NCBI RefSeq assembly: GCF_900096565.1
Contig: NZ_FMYP01000020.1
Span: 1-56,081, forward strand
Origin: Williamwhitmania taraxaci
Lineage (GTDB): Bacteria > Bacteroidota > Bacteroidia > Bacteroidales > Williamwhitmaniaceae
Reading direction: 5' to 3'
Length of the DNA: 56,081 bases
The position numbers and the translations under genes are program-made. A model generated the notes under the pieces. It was not told where the DNA came from. It saw only the letters and a list, made by a program, of their open reading frames with translations, and did no database searches. Each line of letters opens with the position of its first letter. The stretch's first letter is position 1. Shown here piece after piece: positions 1 to 8,908 of this stretch.

Positions 1-53
1 GCCAAAAGAGTTGATGGTGTCGCTAGAATATGTAATTTTCATCCGCTACGATG

Positions 54-75
54 TTTTCACCTAAGTAGGTGAAAA
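54..75. terminator. Hairpin at left edge, possible terminator
   Basis: Perfect 10-bp inverted repeat, TTTTCACCTA and TAGGTGAAAA, with a 2-base loop and a T-rich stretch to the right. It may end a rightward gene outside the window. A second, looser inverted repeat (82-90 with 119-127) overlaps the stop of the next gene. Nothing else is seen in 1-125. Confidence 0.4.
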
Positions 76-125
76 TATTTTAATCGGGAAAGCCTTGTGA
101 TGATTATTATTACAGGGGTTCCCGA

Positions 126-1688
126 TTATTTTATGCTTTTATGTTGCGGATATAAGGTATGCTCAAGAATCAAAGCATTGCTATCTTGATAAAAGAAGGT
201 ATAGAACAGTGATGGTTCAATCTCTTTACCATCGATACAGGACAGGGAGGTCTTTTCGTTATTGAGGTCGTCTTTTGGAAATACAATATAGCGAATACCA
301 AGACTATCCGCTCTGGAAAAAAATTCTTGCTGGGTTAATTTTCGACCAATTGCACTTTCATGATACTCAAACCCCTTATATACTGCTAAATTATAATTGT
401 CGAGTCCGTCAAACACAAACTGATAAGGAACGAGTATCTTCTGTGTCCGATCTGGAATTCTTGAAAAAACAGCTTCGTGCTTAAGTTGGTAATTGTCATT
501 ACGCTTAAAGATATCTATTGCCATTACTGCAAAGAAACTTATGTGTGCAATAACCAGCAGTAGATATATAACGCCGAGACCACTCCTCCATTTCTCAAAC
601 AAGCGATGGATTCCAATAGAAATAATAATAGCCATAAATGGTAACAGATAGATCAAGTATCTCTCCGCGATTTGACTTCCTGCAACATTAAGAACTATAA
701 TCAGCGTAATTGTGTAAATTAGTAAAGATCGATATTCTTTAAGAAAGAATTGGAAATTGAATATTAACGCAGTGAAAAACAACAACGAAACGCTCCAAAC
801 CTTATAACTCCAGAAAAAACGCTGATGCTCGCTCAACAGCTTTAATACAACATTTTTGAGTAGGCCAACAATCCCAATTGATGTGTAATTTGTAGTGTTG
901 TTGTCGGGCCAATTCGTTAGCTGATACATCCATGCTTGGAAGTGTCCAGGTTGCCATAAGTCCCAGAAGTAAAATGCAGACACAATAACTGTGACCACAG
1001 AAAAAAGAAGAACTTCGCGATATTTTCGATAAACAATAAGCAGTATGAAGCCTGCAACAGGAAATATTAATCCGTTGAGATGAGTTAGAAAAGCGAAACC
1101 CGCACATACACCGGAAAGAGCAACCATTGCAATGTGGCTCTTCGTCCTTATACAATTATCAATAAGGAGGAACGAACTGAATCCAAAGAAAGTTACCCAA
1201 ATTTCTGGTCTAAAAGTATACCCATACAGAAGTATTAAAGGATTGACAAACAAAACAAACGCAGCAATCACAAAATGCTTATTCGAAGAATCAGGTTTAA
1301 TATTCTTAAAATACAGCCACGTCACATAGAACAATGCACCCATAAAAAGGACAGTAACTGATCTCAATGGTATAATAGACCAGCCAAAGAGCTTAATCAA
1401 ACCAGCACCTACAAAAATATTAAGTTTATGGTAAGAGAAGAGCTGAATGTCGCAGCCAAGAAAATTAATTAGGCATGGAATTTTCACCACACCTTCCTTT
1501 GCGAGATAATAGGCTTGCTCCCCAAAAAAAGCATCATCAATGTATATATACCTGTTCCACATGGAGCCAAGAAAGACAACCAATCCGAACAAACAAATTA
1601 TCCCAAGAAACCGAGTTTTAAAAATAAAACTGAATGTTTTTGAGATTAACTCATATCTTTCTACTTTTATCCCCTTATATTTCGCCAT
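126..1688 (-). CDS. GT39/ArnT-like membrane glycosyltransferase
   Basis: Protein of 520 residues with about ten hydrophobic segments. The first periplasmic loop after the first membrane helix carries the acidic pair of the PMT/ArnT superfamily (IDDAFFGEQAYYLAKEG, near residue 50). Such enzymes move a sugar from a polyprenyl-phosphate carrier to a lipid, protein or glycan outside the inner membrane; the acceptor cannot be told here. A soluble C-terminal tail of about 110 residues follows the helices. It is divergent from a DPM1-like glycosyltransferase that could make the polyprenyl-linked sugar donor, a common pairing. Family call is good, substrate unknown. Confidence 0.75.
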   Translation of the reverse strand: MAKYKGIKVERYELISKTFSFIFKTRFLGIICLFGLVVFLGSMWNRYIYIDDAFFGEQAYYLAKEGVVKIPCLINFLGCDIQLFSYHKLNIFVGAGLIKLFGWSIIPLRSVTVLFMGALFYVTWLYFKNIKPDSSNKHFVIAAFVLFVNPLILLYGYTFRPEIWVTFFGFSSFLLIDNCIRTKSHIAMVALSGVCAGFAFLTHLNGLIFPVAGFILLIVYRKYREVLLFSVVTVIVSAFYFWDLWQPGHFQAWMYQLTNWPDNNTTNYTSIGIVGLLKNVVLKLLSEHQRFFWSYKVWSVSLLFFTALIFNFQFFLKEYRSLLIYTITLIIVLNVAGSQIAERYLIYLLPFMAIIISIGIHRLFEKWRSGLGVIYLLLVIAHISFFAVMAIDIFKRNDNYQLKHEAVFSRIPDRTQKILVPYQFVFDGLDNYNLAVYKGFEYHESAIGRKLTQQEFFSRADSLGIRYIVFPKDDLNNEKTSLSCIDGKEIEPSLFYTFFYQDSNALILEHTLYPQHKSIK

Positions 1689-1711
1689 TATTCAAAGTAT
1701 CAGATAACATA

Positions 1712-1719
1712 CAAATATA
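1712..1719 (-). promoter_or_regulatory. Candidate -7 element, GT39-like gene
   Basis: The minus strand reads TATATTTG, matching the Bacteroidota -7 consensus TAnnTTTG, 24 bp before the start codon. No clear -33 TTTG at the usual 19-21 bp spacing. Confidence 0.4.
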
Positions 1720-1744
1720 AGTTAACAAATAATAAAAACACAGC

Positions 1745-2476
1745 ATGTACGTTAGAAAACTCTCAATTGTTATTCCCGCATACAATGAGGGAAACACTAT
1801 ACATCGAATACTTAATAAGGTTAAAACAGTTCAGTTAATTAATGATATACAAAAAGAAGTAATTATCGTAAACGACTGTTCTTCAGATCATACAGAAGAA
1901 GCCATACTAGATTATCAAAAACAAAATCCTGAGTTCATCATACATTACTATAAACACGAAGTTAATAAAGGCAAAGGAGCTGCTTTACATACCGGAATTC
2001 AAAAAGCCACAGGCGAATATCTAATTATTCAGGATGCCGATTTAGAATACGATCCAACCGAATACAACCTTCTTTTAAGACCCGTGGTCGAAGGACATGC
2101 AGATGTCGTATATGGATCAAGATTTCAAGGTGGTAAACCACACCGCATTCTCTTTTTCTTCCATACAATGGGCAACCGATTTCTGACATTTATATCGAAT
2201 ATGTTCACAAACATGAACCTTAGCGATATGGAAACCTGCTATAAACTATTTAGAACTGAAATAATTCAGAAGATTAAGTTGCAGGAGAATCGTTTTGGTT
2301 TTGAACCGGAAGTAACAGCAAAAATAAGTCGTGTTCCAAACATACGCGTTTACGAAGTTGGTATTTCATACTACGGTAGGACGTATGAAGAGGGAAAGAA
2401 AATAAGTTGGAAAGACGGATTTAGAGCACTCTATTGCATTCTCAAATATAATATTTTCTGCAAAAAACCTTGGTAG
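1745..2476 (+). CDS. GT2 glycosyltransferase, DPM1/polyprenyl-phosphate type
   Basis: Single-domain GT-A enzyme of 243 residues. The N-terminus has the nucleotide-binding strand [11 protein letters not shown], then [22 protein letters not shown] and the metal-binding QDADLEYDP (about residues 97-105), followed by VYGSRFQGG. This set is typical of dolichol/polyprenyl-phosphate mannosyl- or glucosyltransferases. There is no C-terminal membrane domain, so it is probably a peripheral enzyme on the cytoplasmic face. It is divergent from the GT39-like membrane protein, which likely uses its lipid-linked product (inference). Exact sugar unknown. Confidence 0.85.
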   Translation: MYVRKLSIVIPAYNEGNTIHRILNKVKTVQLINDIQKEVIIVNDCSSDHTEEAILDYQKQNPEFIIHYYKHEVNKGKGAALHTGIQKATGEYLIIQDADLEYDPTEYNLLLRPVVEGHADVVYGSRFQGGKPHRILFFFHTMGNRFLTFISNMFTNMNLSDMETCYKLFRTEIIQKIKLQENRFGFEPEVTAKISRVPNIRVYEVGISYYGRTYEEGKKISWKDGFRALYCILKYNIFCKKPW

Positions 2477-2478
2477 TA

Positions 2479-2514
2479 ATGCTAAGCAAGAGCAATAGCC
2501 TAATTGCTCAGCAT
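2479..2514 (+). terminator. Hairpin after DPM1-like gene
   Basis: Imperfect 11-bp inverted repeat, ATGCTAAGCAA and TTGCTCAGCAT (10 of 11 paired), starting 3 bp after the stop codon. There is no T-run, so it may be an RNA 3'-end stabiliser and not a terminator. Confidence 0.4.
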
Positions 2515-2546
2515 AGATATTAAACTCACCTACGTTACGAAAACAG

Positions 2547-2580
2547 GAATAAAAGAGGACCTACTTGTCCCCTTTTATTC
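2547..2580. terminator. Bidirectional terminator between convergent genes
   Basis: A 14-bp inverted repeat, GAATAAAAGAGGAC and GTCCCCTTTTATTC, with one mismatch and a 6-base loop. It lies between the rightward DPM1-like gene and the leftward fhs. The A/T ends of the stem supply T-tracts in both directions. Confidence 0.75.
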
Positions 2581-2600
2581 ATAGTTCCATATTGCGATAG

Positions 2601-4268
2601 TTAAAACAGACCGATAATATTGCCATCGTTATCAATATCGATACTCTCAGATGCGGGAAACTCAGGTAACCCCGGCATACGCATAATATCACCAGTGATT
2701 GGGATAATAAATCCGGCACCGGCAGCTATTTCAATATCCCGAACGGTAATGATAAAATCCTTAGGACGACCGAGTAACTCCGGGTTATCGGAGAGTGACT
2801 TCTGTGTTTTTGCCATGCAAATGGGCAACTTATCAAGCCCAAGGCTATAGACCTTTCTAAGACTAGCCTTGGCTTTACTCGTATAATCCACAGCCTCGGC
2901 TCCATATATCTTTTTGGCAATGGTCTCAATCTTCTTCTCTACGGTCCACTCCCAATCATAGAGTGGAATAAATCGAGAGTTACACAATTCTACCGTTTTT
3001 ACTACCTTGGTGGCAAGATCAATAGCACCCTCACCGCCCTTAGCCCAAACATCGGCAACAGAAACCTGAATACCCTTGTGCTTACAATAATCTACGAGGA
3101 AATCAACCTCCTCATCAGTGTCGGATACAAATCGATTGATAGCCACAACGGAACAAATATTGAACAACTTTATATTCTCAATATGCTTTTCCAAGTTGAC
3201 AAAACCCGCCTTCAAGGCTTCGAGGTTGGGCTGTTTAAGATCAGCCAACGGCATTTTTCCATGGTACTTTAGAGCGCGGATTGTGGCAACAAGCACAACT
3301 GCATGAGGGCTCAACCCGGAGGATAAGCACTTAATGTCCAAAAATTTCTCGGCACCCAAATCAAAGCCAAAACCTGCTTCAGTAACCACATATTCCGAGT
3401 AGGATAACCCCATTTTTGTGGCAAGCACAGAATTGGTACCTTGAGCAATATTGGCAAATGGACCTCCGTGAATAATGGCCGGAGTGCCTTCGGCTGTTTG
3501 AACCAGATTTGGCTTTATGGCATCCTTGAGCAGTACCGCCATTGCTCCATTAGCTTTTAAATCGCGCGCATAAATCGCTTTTTTATCGAAGGTGAAGCCT
3601 ATAAAAATATTACCAAGCCGTTCCTTTAAATCATTGAGTCCCGATGCCAGGCAAAGAATAGCCATCACCTCTGAGGCTGCTGTAATATCGAACCCCGATT
3701 CACGCGGAATACCCGATGAAGACCCGCCCAAACCCACAATAATGTTACGGAGCGATCGATCGTTCATGTCCATTACGCGCTTCCAGGTAATGGTCCGTGG
3801 ATCAAGCCCTATATTGTTCTTTTTGCTCTGTATATTATTGGCAATAATTGCAGCCAATAGATTGTGGGCCTTTTCGATGGCGGCAAAATCACCAGTAAAG
3901 TGCAAGTTTATATCCTCCATGGGCAAAACTTGGCTATATCCGCCTCCAGTTGCTCCGCCCTTAATGCCAAAGACAGGGCCTAGTGAGGGCTCGCGTAGCA
4001 CCACAGTCGCCTTCTTGCCAATACGGTTTAACCCCTGCGAAAGACCTATGGAAATTGTTGTTTTTCCCTCGCCAGCAGGCGTTGGCGAGATTGCTGAAAC
4101 TAAAATAAGTTTAGCACGATGAACCTTTTCCTCGTCGATAAGATGGAGAGGGAGCTTGGCCTTATACTTACCATAAAGTTCCAACTCATCGCGTGAAACA
4201 CCAAACGAATCGGCTATTTCGCCAATAGGTTTTAGATTGATTCCCTTTGCAATTTCAATATCAGTCAT
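2601..4268 (-). CDS. fhs: Formate--tetrahydrofolate ligase
   Basis: Protein of 555 residues, full length for the family. It makes 10-formyl-THF from formate, THF and ATP in the cytoplasm, linking formate to the one-carbon pool. The N-terminal P-loop SPTPAGEGKTT (about residues 61-71) and the downstream REPSLGPVFGIKGGATGGG segment are characteristic, and the C-terminus has the conserved GDIMRMPGLP. It lies 23 bp downstream of the GldB-like gene on the same strand, so readthrough is possible. With gcvP elsewhere in the window it indicates active one-carbon metabolism. Confidence 0.97.
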   Translation of the reverse strand: MTDIEIAKGINLKPIGEIADSFGVSRDELELYGKYKAKLPLHLIDEEKVHRAKLILVSAISPTPAGEGKTTISIGLSQGLNRIGKKATVVLREPSLGPVFGIKGGATGGGYSQVLPMEDINLHFTGDFAAIEKAHNLLAAIIANNIQSKKNNIGLDPRTITWKRVMDMNDRSLRNIIVGLGGSSSGIPRESGFDITAASEVMAILCLASGLNDLKERLGNIFIGFTFDKKAIYARDLKANGAMAVLLKDAIKPNLVQTAEGTPAIIHGGPFANIAQGTNSVLATKMGLSYSEYVVTEAGFGFDLGAEKFLDIKCLSSGLSPHAVVLVATIRALKYHGKMPLADLKQPNLEALKAGFVNLEKHIENIKLFNICSVVAINRFVSDTDEEVDFLVDYCKHKGIQVSVADVWAKGGEGAIDLATKVVKTVELCNSRFIPLYDWEWTVEKKIETIAKKIYGAEAVDYTSKAKASLRKVYSLGLDKLPICMAKTQKSLSDNPELLGRPKDFIITVRDIEIAAGAGFIIPITGDIMRMPGLPEFPASESIDIDNDGNIIGLF

Positions 4269-4291
4269 TATAGTAAGTTTTAATTATTAAT

Positions 4292-5299
4292 CTACTGAGG
4301 TCGGTATTTAGCCTGCCGAAAGATCTCTTCATAGTCTCGCCTATTCATCAACTTGTATAAAGTAGTGCTTGGGTTCTGCTTCATATAGCTGGAAACGATT
4401 CTATAACCAAGCCAAACAGCGGCTCTTCCTGGTGATTCGGGCGAGAACTCATTTGTAAATGGTGCTTCTTTGACTAATCTACTAATGAGCAGGTGATCGG
4501 TAGAAAAAAGCATTTTCTTCTCCATCATTGCGGTCCACATAGACTTTTCGTTATTTTGGCACCAGTTCATTTGCTGAGGAGTAAGACCCAAAACAATACT
4601 ATCGGCAACTTCTGGCAAAAGTTGGGCTGCCAGGTAAATAATGGTTCCCTCATACACCACGCGCGAGATGAGGTTGTTCACCGAATCGGAAAAAGAAAAC
4701 TCTCCTGTTGTCCAACCGCGAATGGCATCGGATGGAATCCGATTTGGCTCATAGTTGTAAACTAAATAGCGAGGAAAGCTGAGTTCCGAATAGATTCTAT
4801 TGTCGCGTCCCAAATACTTATCGAGGCCAATAGCCAAAACCGAATCGGTAATGACGATAGATTGATTGAATCCTGCTATAAAACTAATCACGCGTGGAAT
4901 AGTTTTTTGGGGGAAAGTTTCACGATACTTGCTAAATGCGCTGGAGAGCTGCTTCTCTTGTTCATCCAAATTTGGGAAAACCCTCTGAACGTCGGCATAA
5001 CCCTTACTCACAACATAATCGTTAACAAAACGCTGCATCATTCCCCCAAATTGCTTTTGGTTAGGACTTCCTAACCCAACCATTTTATAGGTGTACAGCG
5101 ACAAGAAATTGCCATACTTAGCCTCTAATGGGAGAAGATCCATATAAAGGCTGTCGGGATTCATGGCAAAGAAATCGCGGTCGAATCGATCAATTTTCAC
5201 CGTCAATGCAACCTTTGGTGAAATAACAAGCCTAGGCTGTTCGTTACTGCAGGAGATAAACAAAATGGAGAAAAGCGCAATGGTTAAATAACGATACAT
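4292..5299 (-). CDS. GldB-like gliding/T9SS-associated lipoprotein
   Basis: I place the start at 5299, not at the upstream in-frame codon 5359. The shorter form (335 residues) begins with a clean lipoprotein signal, MYRYLTIALFSILFISC, with Cys17 as the lipidated residue, and a TACCTTTG promoter element lies at 5326-5333, between the two candidate starts. The rest resembles GldB: the early segment VKIDRFDRDFF, YKMVGLGSPNQ, then a predicted helical body with IVYEGTIIYLAAQLLP near the C-terminal third. GldB is needed for gliding in Flavobacterium, but relatives occur in non-gliding Bacteroidales, where their role is unclear. No other gld genes are in the window. Confidence 0.75.
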   Translation of the reverse strand: MYRYLTIALFSILFISCSNEQPRLVISPKVALTVKIDRFDRDFFAMNPDSLYMDLLPLEAKYGNFLSLYTYKMVGLGSPNQKQFGGMMQRFVNDYVVSKGYADVQRVFPNLDEQEKQLSSAFSKYRETFPQKTIPRVISFIAGFNQSIVITDSVLAIGLDKYLGRDNRIYSELSFPRYLVYNYEPNRIPSDAIRGWTTGEFSFSDSVNNLISRVVYEGTIIYLAAQLLPEVADSIVLGLTPQQMNWCQNNEKSMWTAMMEKKMLFSTDHLLISRLVKEAPFTNEFSPESPGRAAVWLGYRIVSSYMKQNPSTTLYKLMNRRDYEEIFRQAKYRPQ

Positions 5300-5325
5300 A
5301 GTTTCAATTGTTTTCTTTTTCACTT

Positions 5326-5333
5326 CAAAGGTA
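5326..5333 (-). promoter_or_regulatory. Candidate -7 element, gldB-like gene
   Basis: The minus strand reads TACCTTTG (consensus TAnnTTTG), 26 bp before the ATG at 5299. It supports the shorter start. A small perfect palindrome, ATGTGTCACAT (5351-5361), lies just upstream and could be an operator. Confidence 0.5.
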
Positions 5334-5490
5334 AGCCGATTAAGATTATCATGTGTCACATATTTTGTTAAATGGCCTTAAAAAATGCAGCGATGAGATG
5401 AGTTATCGGGATCATCGCTAATGGTAACACAGCCAAACAGGAGTGAAATATTAACGTTACCGTAATAAATGCAATAAAACACAAACTATT

Positions 5491-5522
5491 TTTGGTTAAT
5501 CACTTAATCTGGCGTAGTTTTG
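5491..5522 (+). promoter_or_regulatory. Strong Bacteroidota promoter, OMP gene
   Basis: TTTG at 5491-5494, a 20-bp spacer, then TAGTTTTG at 5515-5522. This fits the -33/-7 consensus and predicts a leader of about 75 nt before the ATG at 5605. The rest of 5360-5604 holds an 8-bp inverted repeat (5389-5396 with 5412-5419) and no gene. Confidence 0.65.
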
Positions 5523-5604
5523 AACTCAGAATAAACATTTCGTTAAGACACTGAGAGATAACGCTCATGTGTAATTTACTAGGTCGTTTAAAAAATATTT
5601 TGCT

Positions 5605-6258
5605 ATGAAAAAGATATATTTTATTGCACTCCTTACAATGGTTGGGTTAAGTGCGTTTGGTCAGGAGTACCGATTCGGAATATTTGCAGATCCACAGTTC
5701 TTCTGGTTAAAGACGGACAGCAAAAATCTAGAATCAAATGGAACAAGAACCAACTTTAACGTTGGAATGGCCTTAGAGAAATATTTTGCCAAGCGTTATG
5801 CTTTTTTAACTGGAATCTCCATGAACGGTGTTGGCGGACAACTTAACTACAATGTAGCCACAACTATCCACACAAGCGATGGCGATAAGGTGTTGACACC
5901 CGGAACTGGCGTACTCTATAAACTGCAGTATTTAAGCATTCCACTTGGCCTCAAGTTCTGCACCAACGAGATAGGTTACTTAACCTACTATGCACATGTT
6001 GGAGTAACTAACCACGTACTAATTCGCGCTAAAGCAGACATTGACGCTCAGAATGTATCGGGCGAGAATGTACGCGATGAAATTAACCTATATACAGCAA
6101 GCTATCAAATTGGTGCTGGCGCAGAATACTCGTTGGGTGGTAGCGCAGCCTTACAACTCGGCGTTACATACTCCAATGGTGTAATTGATGTGTTAAAATC
6201 GTCTGACTTCAATGCAATTAGTAGTGGTGTTTCAATTCGTGTAGGAGTAATGTTTTAA
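5605..6258 (+). CDS. Outer-membrane beta-barrel (porin-like) protein
   Basis: Protein of 217 residues with a Sec signal peptide (MKKIYFIALLTMVGLSAFGQ, cleavage after about residue 19). The mature part is rich in alternating hydrophobic/aromatic strands and glycine and ends in phenylalanine (SIRVGVMF), typical of 8-stranded barrels of the OMP_b-brl/PorT-like group in Bacteroidota. It has its own strong promoter and no co-directional partner except the downstream regulator, so its cargo or role cannot be deduced. Family assignment is by pattern, not by a specific motif. Confidence 0.7.
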   Translation: MKKIYFIALLTMVGLSAFGQEYRFGIFADPQFFWLKTDSKNLESNGTRTNFNVGMALEKYFAKRYAFLTGISMNGVGGQLNYNVATTIHTSDGDKVLTPGTGVLYKLQYLSIPLGLKFCTNEIGYLTYYAHVGVTNHVLIRAKADIDAQNVSGENVRDEINLYTASYQIGAGAEYSLGGSAALQLGVTYSNGVIDVLKSSDFNAISSGVSIRVGVMF

Positions 6259-6417
6259 CGAGTAAGAGAACCCGCAACGAATGCATGTATTTTTAGGTGA
6301 TACTCAATTGAGGGATATGTATCTAAAAGATGTGGTCAAGAAGATACAGTGCTCCTAAGTGCTCGATGTAGACGTTAGGAATCATGCTAAAAAACATTTT
6401 TATTTTAAAATATTGCA

Positions 6418-6425
6418 TACCTTTG
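6418..6425 (+). promoter_or_regulatory. Candidate -7 element, crp/fnr-type gene
   Basis: TACCTTTG, a perfect TAnnTTTG match, 30 bp before the ATG at 6456. The -33 position is T-rich without a clear TTTG. Confidence 0.5.
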
Positions 6426-6455
6426 TACGAGTAAAACACAATTACCTAAGTAAAC

Positions 6456-7157
6456 ATGGCACACTCCGATATAGATCCTAATGTTTGCCTCGAATCAATA
6501 TACTCTCTCTTTCAGGAACTTACTGATCCTGAGAAAGAGAAAATAAAAGAGACCTTCACGAGTTCGAAGTATAAGAAAAATGAGATTATTTTCAAGGAAG
6601 GCGATAAGCCATCTGGCCTAGTATGCCTTATCAAAGGAAAGATAAAACTTTTTAAGGAAGGTGTTGGTGGTAGAGAGCAAATTGTGCGTATGGCAAAACC
6701 GGTAAGCATCATTGGGTACCGGGCCCTATTTGCAGAGGAAAATTATATTGCATCCGCCCAAGCCATTGAGGATTGCGTAATAGCGGTAATAGATAAAACT
6801 GTGCTGCTTGACATACTCCACAATAATCACCAGCTTACCTTCAGCATTCTTAAATCGTTAGCTACAGAGTTGGGCTTCTCCAATAATCGAACGGTAACCC
6901 TCACACAAAAACACATCAGAGGCCGACTTGCCGAATCGCTTATTTTCCTGCGGGATACATATGGATACGAAGATGATGGTGCAACACTAAAAGTATACCT
7001 ATCGCGAGAAGACATCGCAAACTTGTCGAACATGACAACCTCAAATGCCATTAGAACGATGTCGAGCTTTGCGCAGGAAAACGTAATTGCGCTCGACGGT
7101 CGAAAGGTAAAGATCCTTGATGCCCACAAGCTGGAACGAATAAGCGATATGGGTTAA
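6456..7157 (+). CDS. Crp/Fnr family transcriptional regulator
   Basis: Protein of 233 residues. The N-terminal cyclic-nucleotide-binding fold spans about 15-130 (IIFKEGDKPSGLVCLIKGKIKLF, the usual double-glycine jelly roll), then a long dimer helix and a C-terminal winged helix with the recognition region LSREDIANLSNMTTSNAIR (about 187-205). There is no N-terminal cysteine cluster like that of E. coli Fnr, so direct oxygen sensing through a 4Fe-4S centre is unlikely. Bacteroidota homologues are varied and the ligand is unknown. The gene is monocistronic and convergent with the GT2 gene. Confidence 0.85.
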   Translation: MAHSDIDPNVCLESIYSLFQELTDPEKEKIKETFTSSKYKKNEIIFKEGDKPSGLVCLIKGKIKLFKEGVGGREQIVRMAKPVSIIGYRALFAEENYIASAQAIEDCVIAVIDKTVLLDILHNNHQLTFSILKSLATELGFSNNRTVTLTQKHIRGRLAESLIFLRDTYGYEDDGATLKVYLSREDIANLSNMTTSNAIRTMSSFAQENVIALDGRKVKILDAHKLERISDMG

Positions 7158-7187
7158 AATTGAAAACTTCAATTTACAAACAGCTTA

Positions 7188-8078
7188 TTACAATCCGATT
7201 ACACTTTTCGCTCCTTTAATGGAGTAACCAATGAATTTAAGTTTATCGCGGAAGTTCGATACTCGAAATGCAAAGGAATGCTTTGGTTCAACCAGTTTAC
7301 ATGCAGGCGTTCCCATTTGAAGATAGAATCTATAAAAAGCAGAATTTGAAATTCCCCATTTTCTAAAAAACTCAACTCTTCCATTGTTTCGTTTAATTTT
7401 CCCGGTAGTTTTGGATATGAAATGATACACTTTACTTTTTCCAATTCCTTTAAAATTACGAACACCAGCCATCCACAACTTCATTGAGATATCGGGGTCG
7501 GAATACATTCCGGGAGAGAACTCAATACTAAAACCACCAATCAGATGCCAAAGTTTTCGGTGCATTAAACTGGGAGGCCAAGTTCCACCATTCCAATCGG
7601 AAGAAGGAATGCTTGGCAATGCAGCTATCAGTTCCGATTCGCGAAAGGTTTGTACACTCTTTCCAAAATCATACGGCGAAAGGATGCATTTGCTAGAGGA
7701 TTGAGAGTGTTCAATCATTGTTGAAGAAAAGTAGAAATACTCATCCCCTTGCTCTACAACTTCATTCCAAATCCACTTATCCCAATCGGGACAAACATAC
7801 ATATCATCATTAAGATAAAGAATATAATCTGTATTTGCCAGTGCTGCAGCCTCATTCATAGCCTTACAAATACCTATATTCTCATTACTATGGGAGTAAT
7901 TCAACCCAATGCTTTTTACCCATTCGAGCGTTCCATCATTTCCGTCGTTTACATGTACAATTATTTGATGCTTGTAAAACGAATTCTTTTGAATACTTTC
8001 AATACATACTTTCAAATACGGCAAGTTATTCCATGAAGGTATTAATATGGAAAACTTAATTTCTTGTTCTGAATTCAT
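7188..8078 (-). CDS. GT2 glycosyltransferase
   Basis: The start is taken at 8078 (MNSEQEIKFSILIPSWNN) because the GT-A strand follows at once; the upstream codon at 8111 adds 11 residues of no family value. Length 296. Motifs: FSILIPSWNNLPYL, VNDGNDGTLEWV, and the metal-binding YLNDDMYVCPDW (about residue 87). The nucleotide-sugar fold is soluble, followed by a WPPSLMHRKLWHLIGGF acceptor region. It is the last gene of the leftward run tdk, murF-alr, GT2, GT2, so it likely serves cell-envelope glycan synthesis. Substrate unknown. Confidence 0.8.
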   Translation of the reverse strand: MNSEQEIKFSILIPSWNNLPYLKVCIESIQKNSFYKHQIIVHVNDGNDGTLEWVKSIGLNYSHSNENIGICKAMNEAAALANTDYILYLNDDMYVCPDWDKWIWNEVVEQGDEYFYFSSTMIEHSQSSSKCILSPYDFGKSVQTFRESELIAALPSIPSSDWNGGTWPPSLMHRKLWHLIGGFSIEFSPGMYSDPDISMKLWMAGVRNFKGIGKSKVYHFISKTTGKIKRNNGRVEFFRKWGISNSAFYRFYLQMGTPACKLVEPKHSFAFRVSNFRDKLKFIGYSIKGAKSVIGL

Positions 8079-8136
8079 GCTAAATTGGTTTGTTATAATT
8101 AGTAGAGACATTTAATTTTACTGGATGGACTCTGAT

Positions 8137-8904
8137 TTAATTTTTTATTTCTCGCCTCTGTATATCCAACATGTAAACATACTTTAAATAAGTAGAAAAT
8201 GCAGTCGTTTTAGCAATTACATATCCGTAATACCCATCCAGAAACCCCAACTTAATAAAATACAACTTAACGAATTTGGCGCGTGGGCTTACCAAAATTT
8301 TAAAATAAGAACTTCTTTTCCCCTCCTTGAGCGCCTTCATCGCAGACATACTTGCATACTGCAATAATACACTCATATGCTGATGTATACTTTCTGTTGT
8401 ATAATGAAGCAAATCACCTTTTAAGTGCCGAACAACAGCTCCTTCTTGCATTTCTACACTTTCGTGCACAACCGCACTGGACCAATCACCCTTATACTTA
8501 TCCCATAATCGTAGTTTAATATCAGGATACCATCCGCAGTGATTAATCCATTGGCCACAATAACTAGTTAATCTATTGAATGAATAACCATCTGCATCCC
8601 AATGATGCTTTGCCTCTAAAACTGATGCGCGTAAATCATCCGACAATGCTTCATCTGCATCAAGGGATAGAATTACAGGATAAAGAGCCTGCTGAATTGC
8701 CCATGCCTTTTGGGCACCATACCCCTCAAACTTATGCTTTACAAACCGAACTCCCATAGCCGAGCAAATCTCCTCAGTCCGATCGGTAGAGAACGAATCA
8801 ACCACAACCACATCATCGACAACACCCAAAACGGAGGTTATGCATCGCTCAATATTTTTTTCCTCGTTAAGGGTAAGGATTACCGCTGATATCTTTACTT
8901 CCAT
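8137..8904 (-). CDS. GT2 glycosyltransferase, WaaE/KdtX-like
   Basis: Protein of 255 residues. ISAVILTLNEEKNIERCI, then VDSFSTDRTEEI and SLDADEALSDD, the pattern of LPS-core beta-glycosyltransferases of the WaaE/KdtX (LgtF-like) subgroup. A later segment (YPDIKLRLWDK and the VVHESVE stretch) is also conserved in that subgroup. It starts 4 bp after the stop of murF-alr, so the two are translated from one transcript. A role in LPS inner-core or capsule assembly is inferred. Confidence 0.82.
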   Translation of the reverse strand: MEVKISAVILTLNEEKNIERCITSVLGVVDDVVVVDSFSTDRTEEICSAMGVRFVKHKFEGYGAQKAWAIQQALYPVILSLDADEALSDDLRASVLEAKHHWDADGYSFNRLTSYCGQWINHCGWYPDIKLRLWDKYKGDWSSAVVHESVEMQEGAVVRHLKGDLLHYTTESIHQHMSVLLQYASMSAMKALKEGKRSSYFKILVSPRAKFVKLYFIKLGFLDGYYGYVIAKTTAFSTYLKYVYMLDIQRREIKN

Positions 8905-8908
8905 ATCG

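Noticed and set aside
3592-4122. 176-codon ORF antisense to fhs
   Set aside because: Shadow of the fhs reading frame, no protein family features.
6281-6358. 25-codon ORF between the OMP and regulator genes
   Set aside because: No promoter or family support; the segment is likely an ordinary intergenic spacer.
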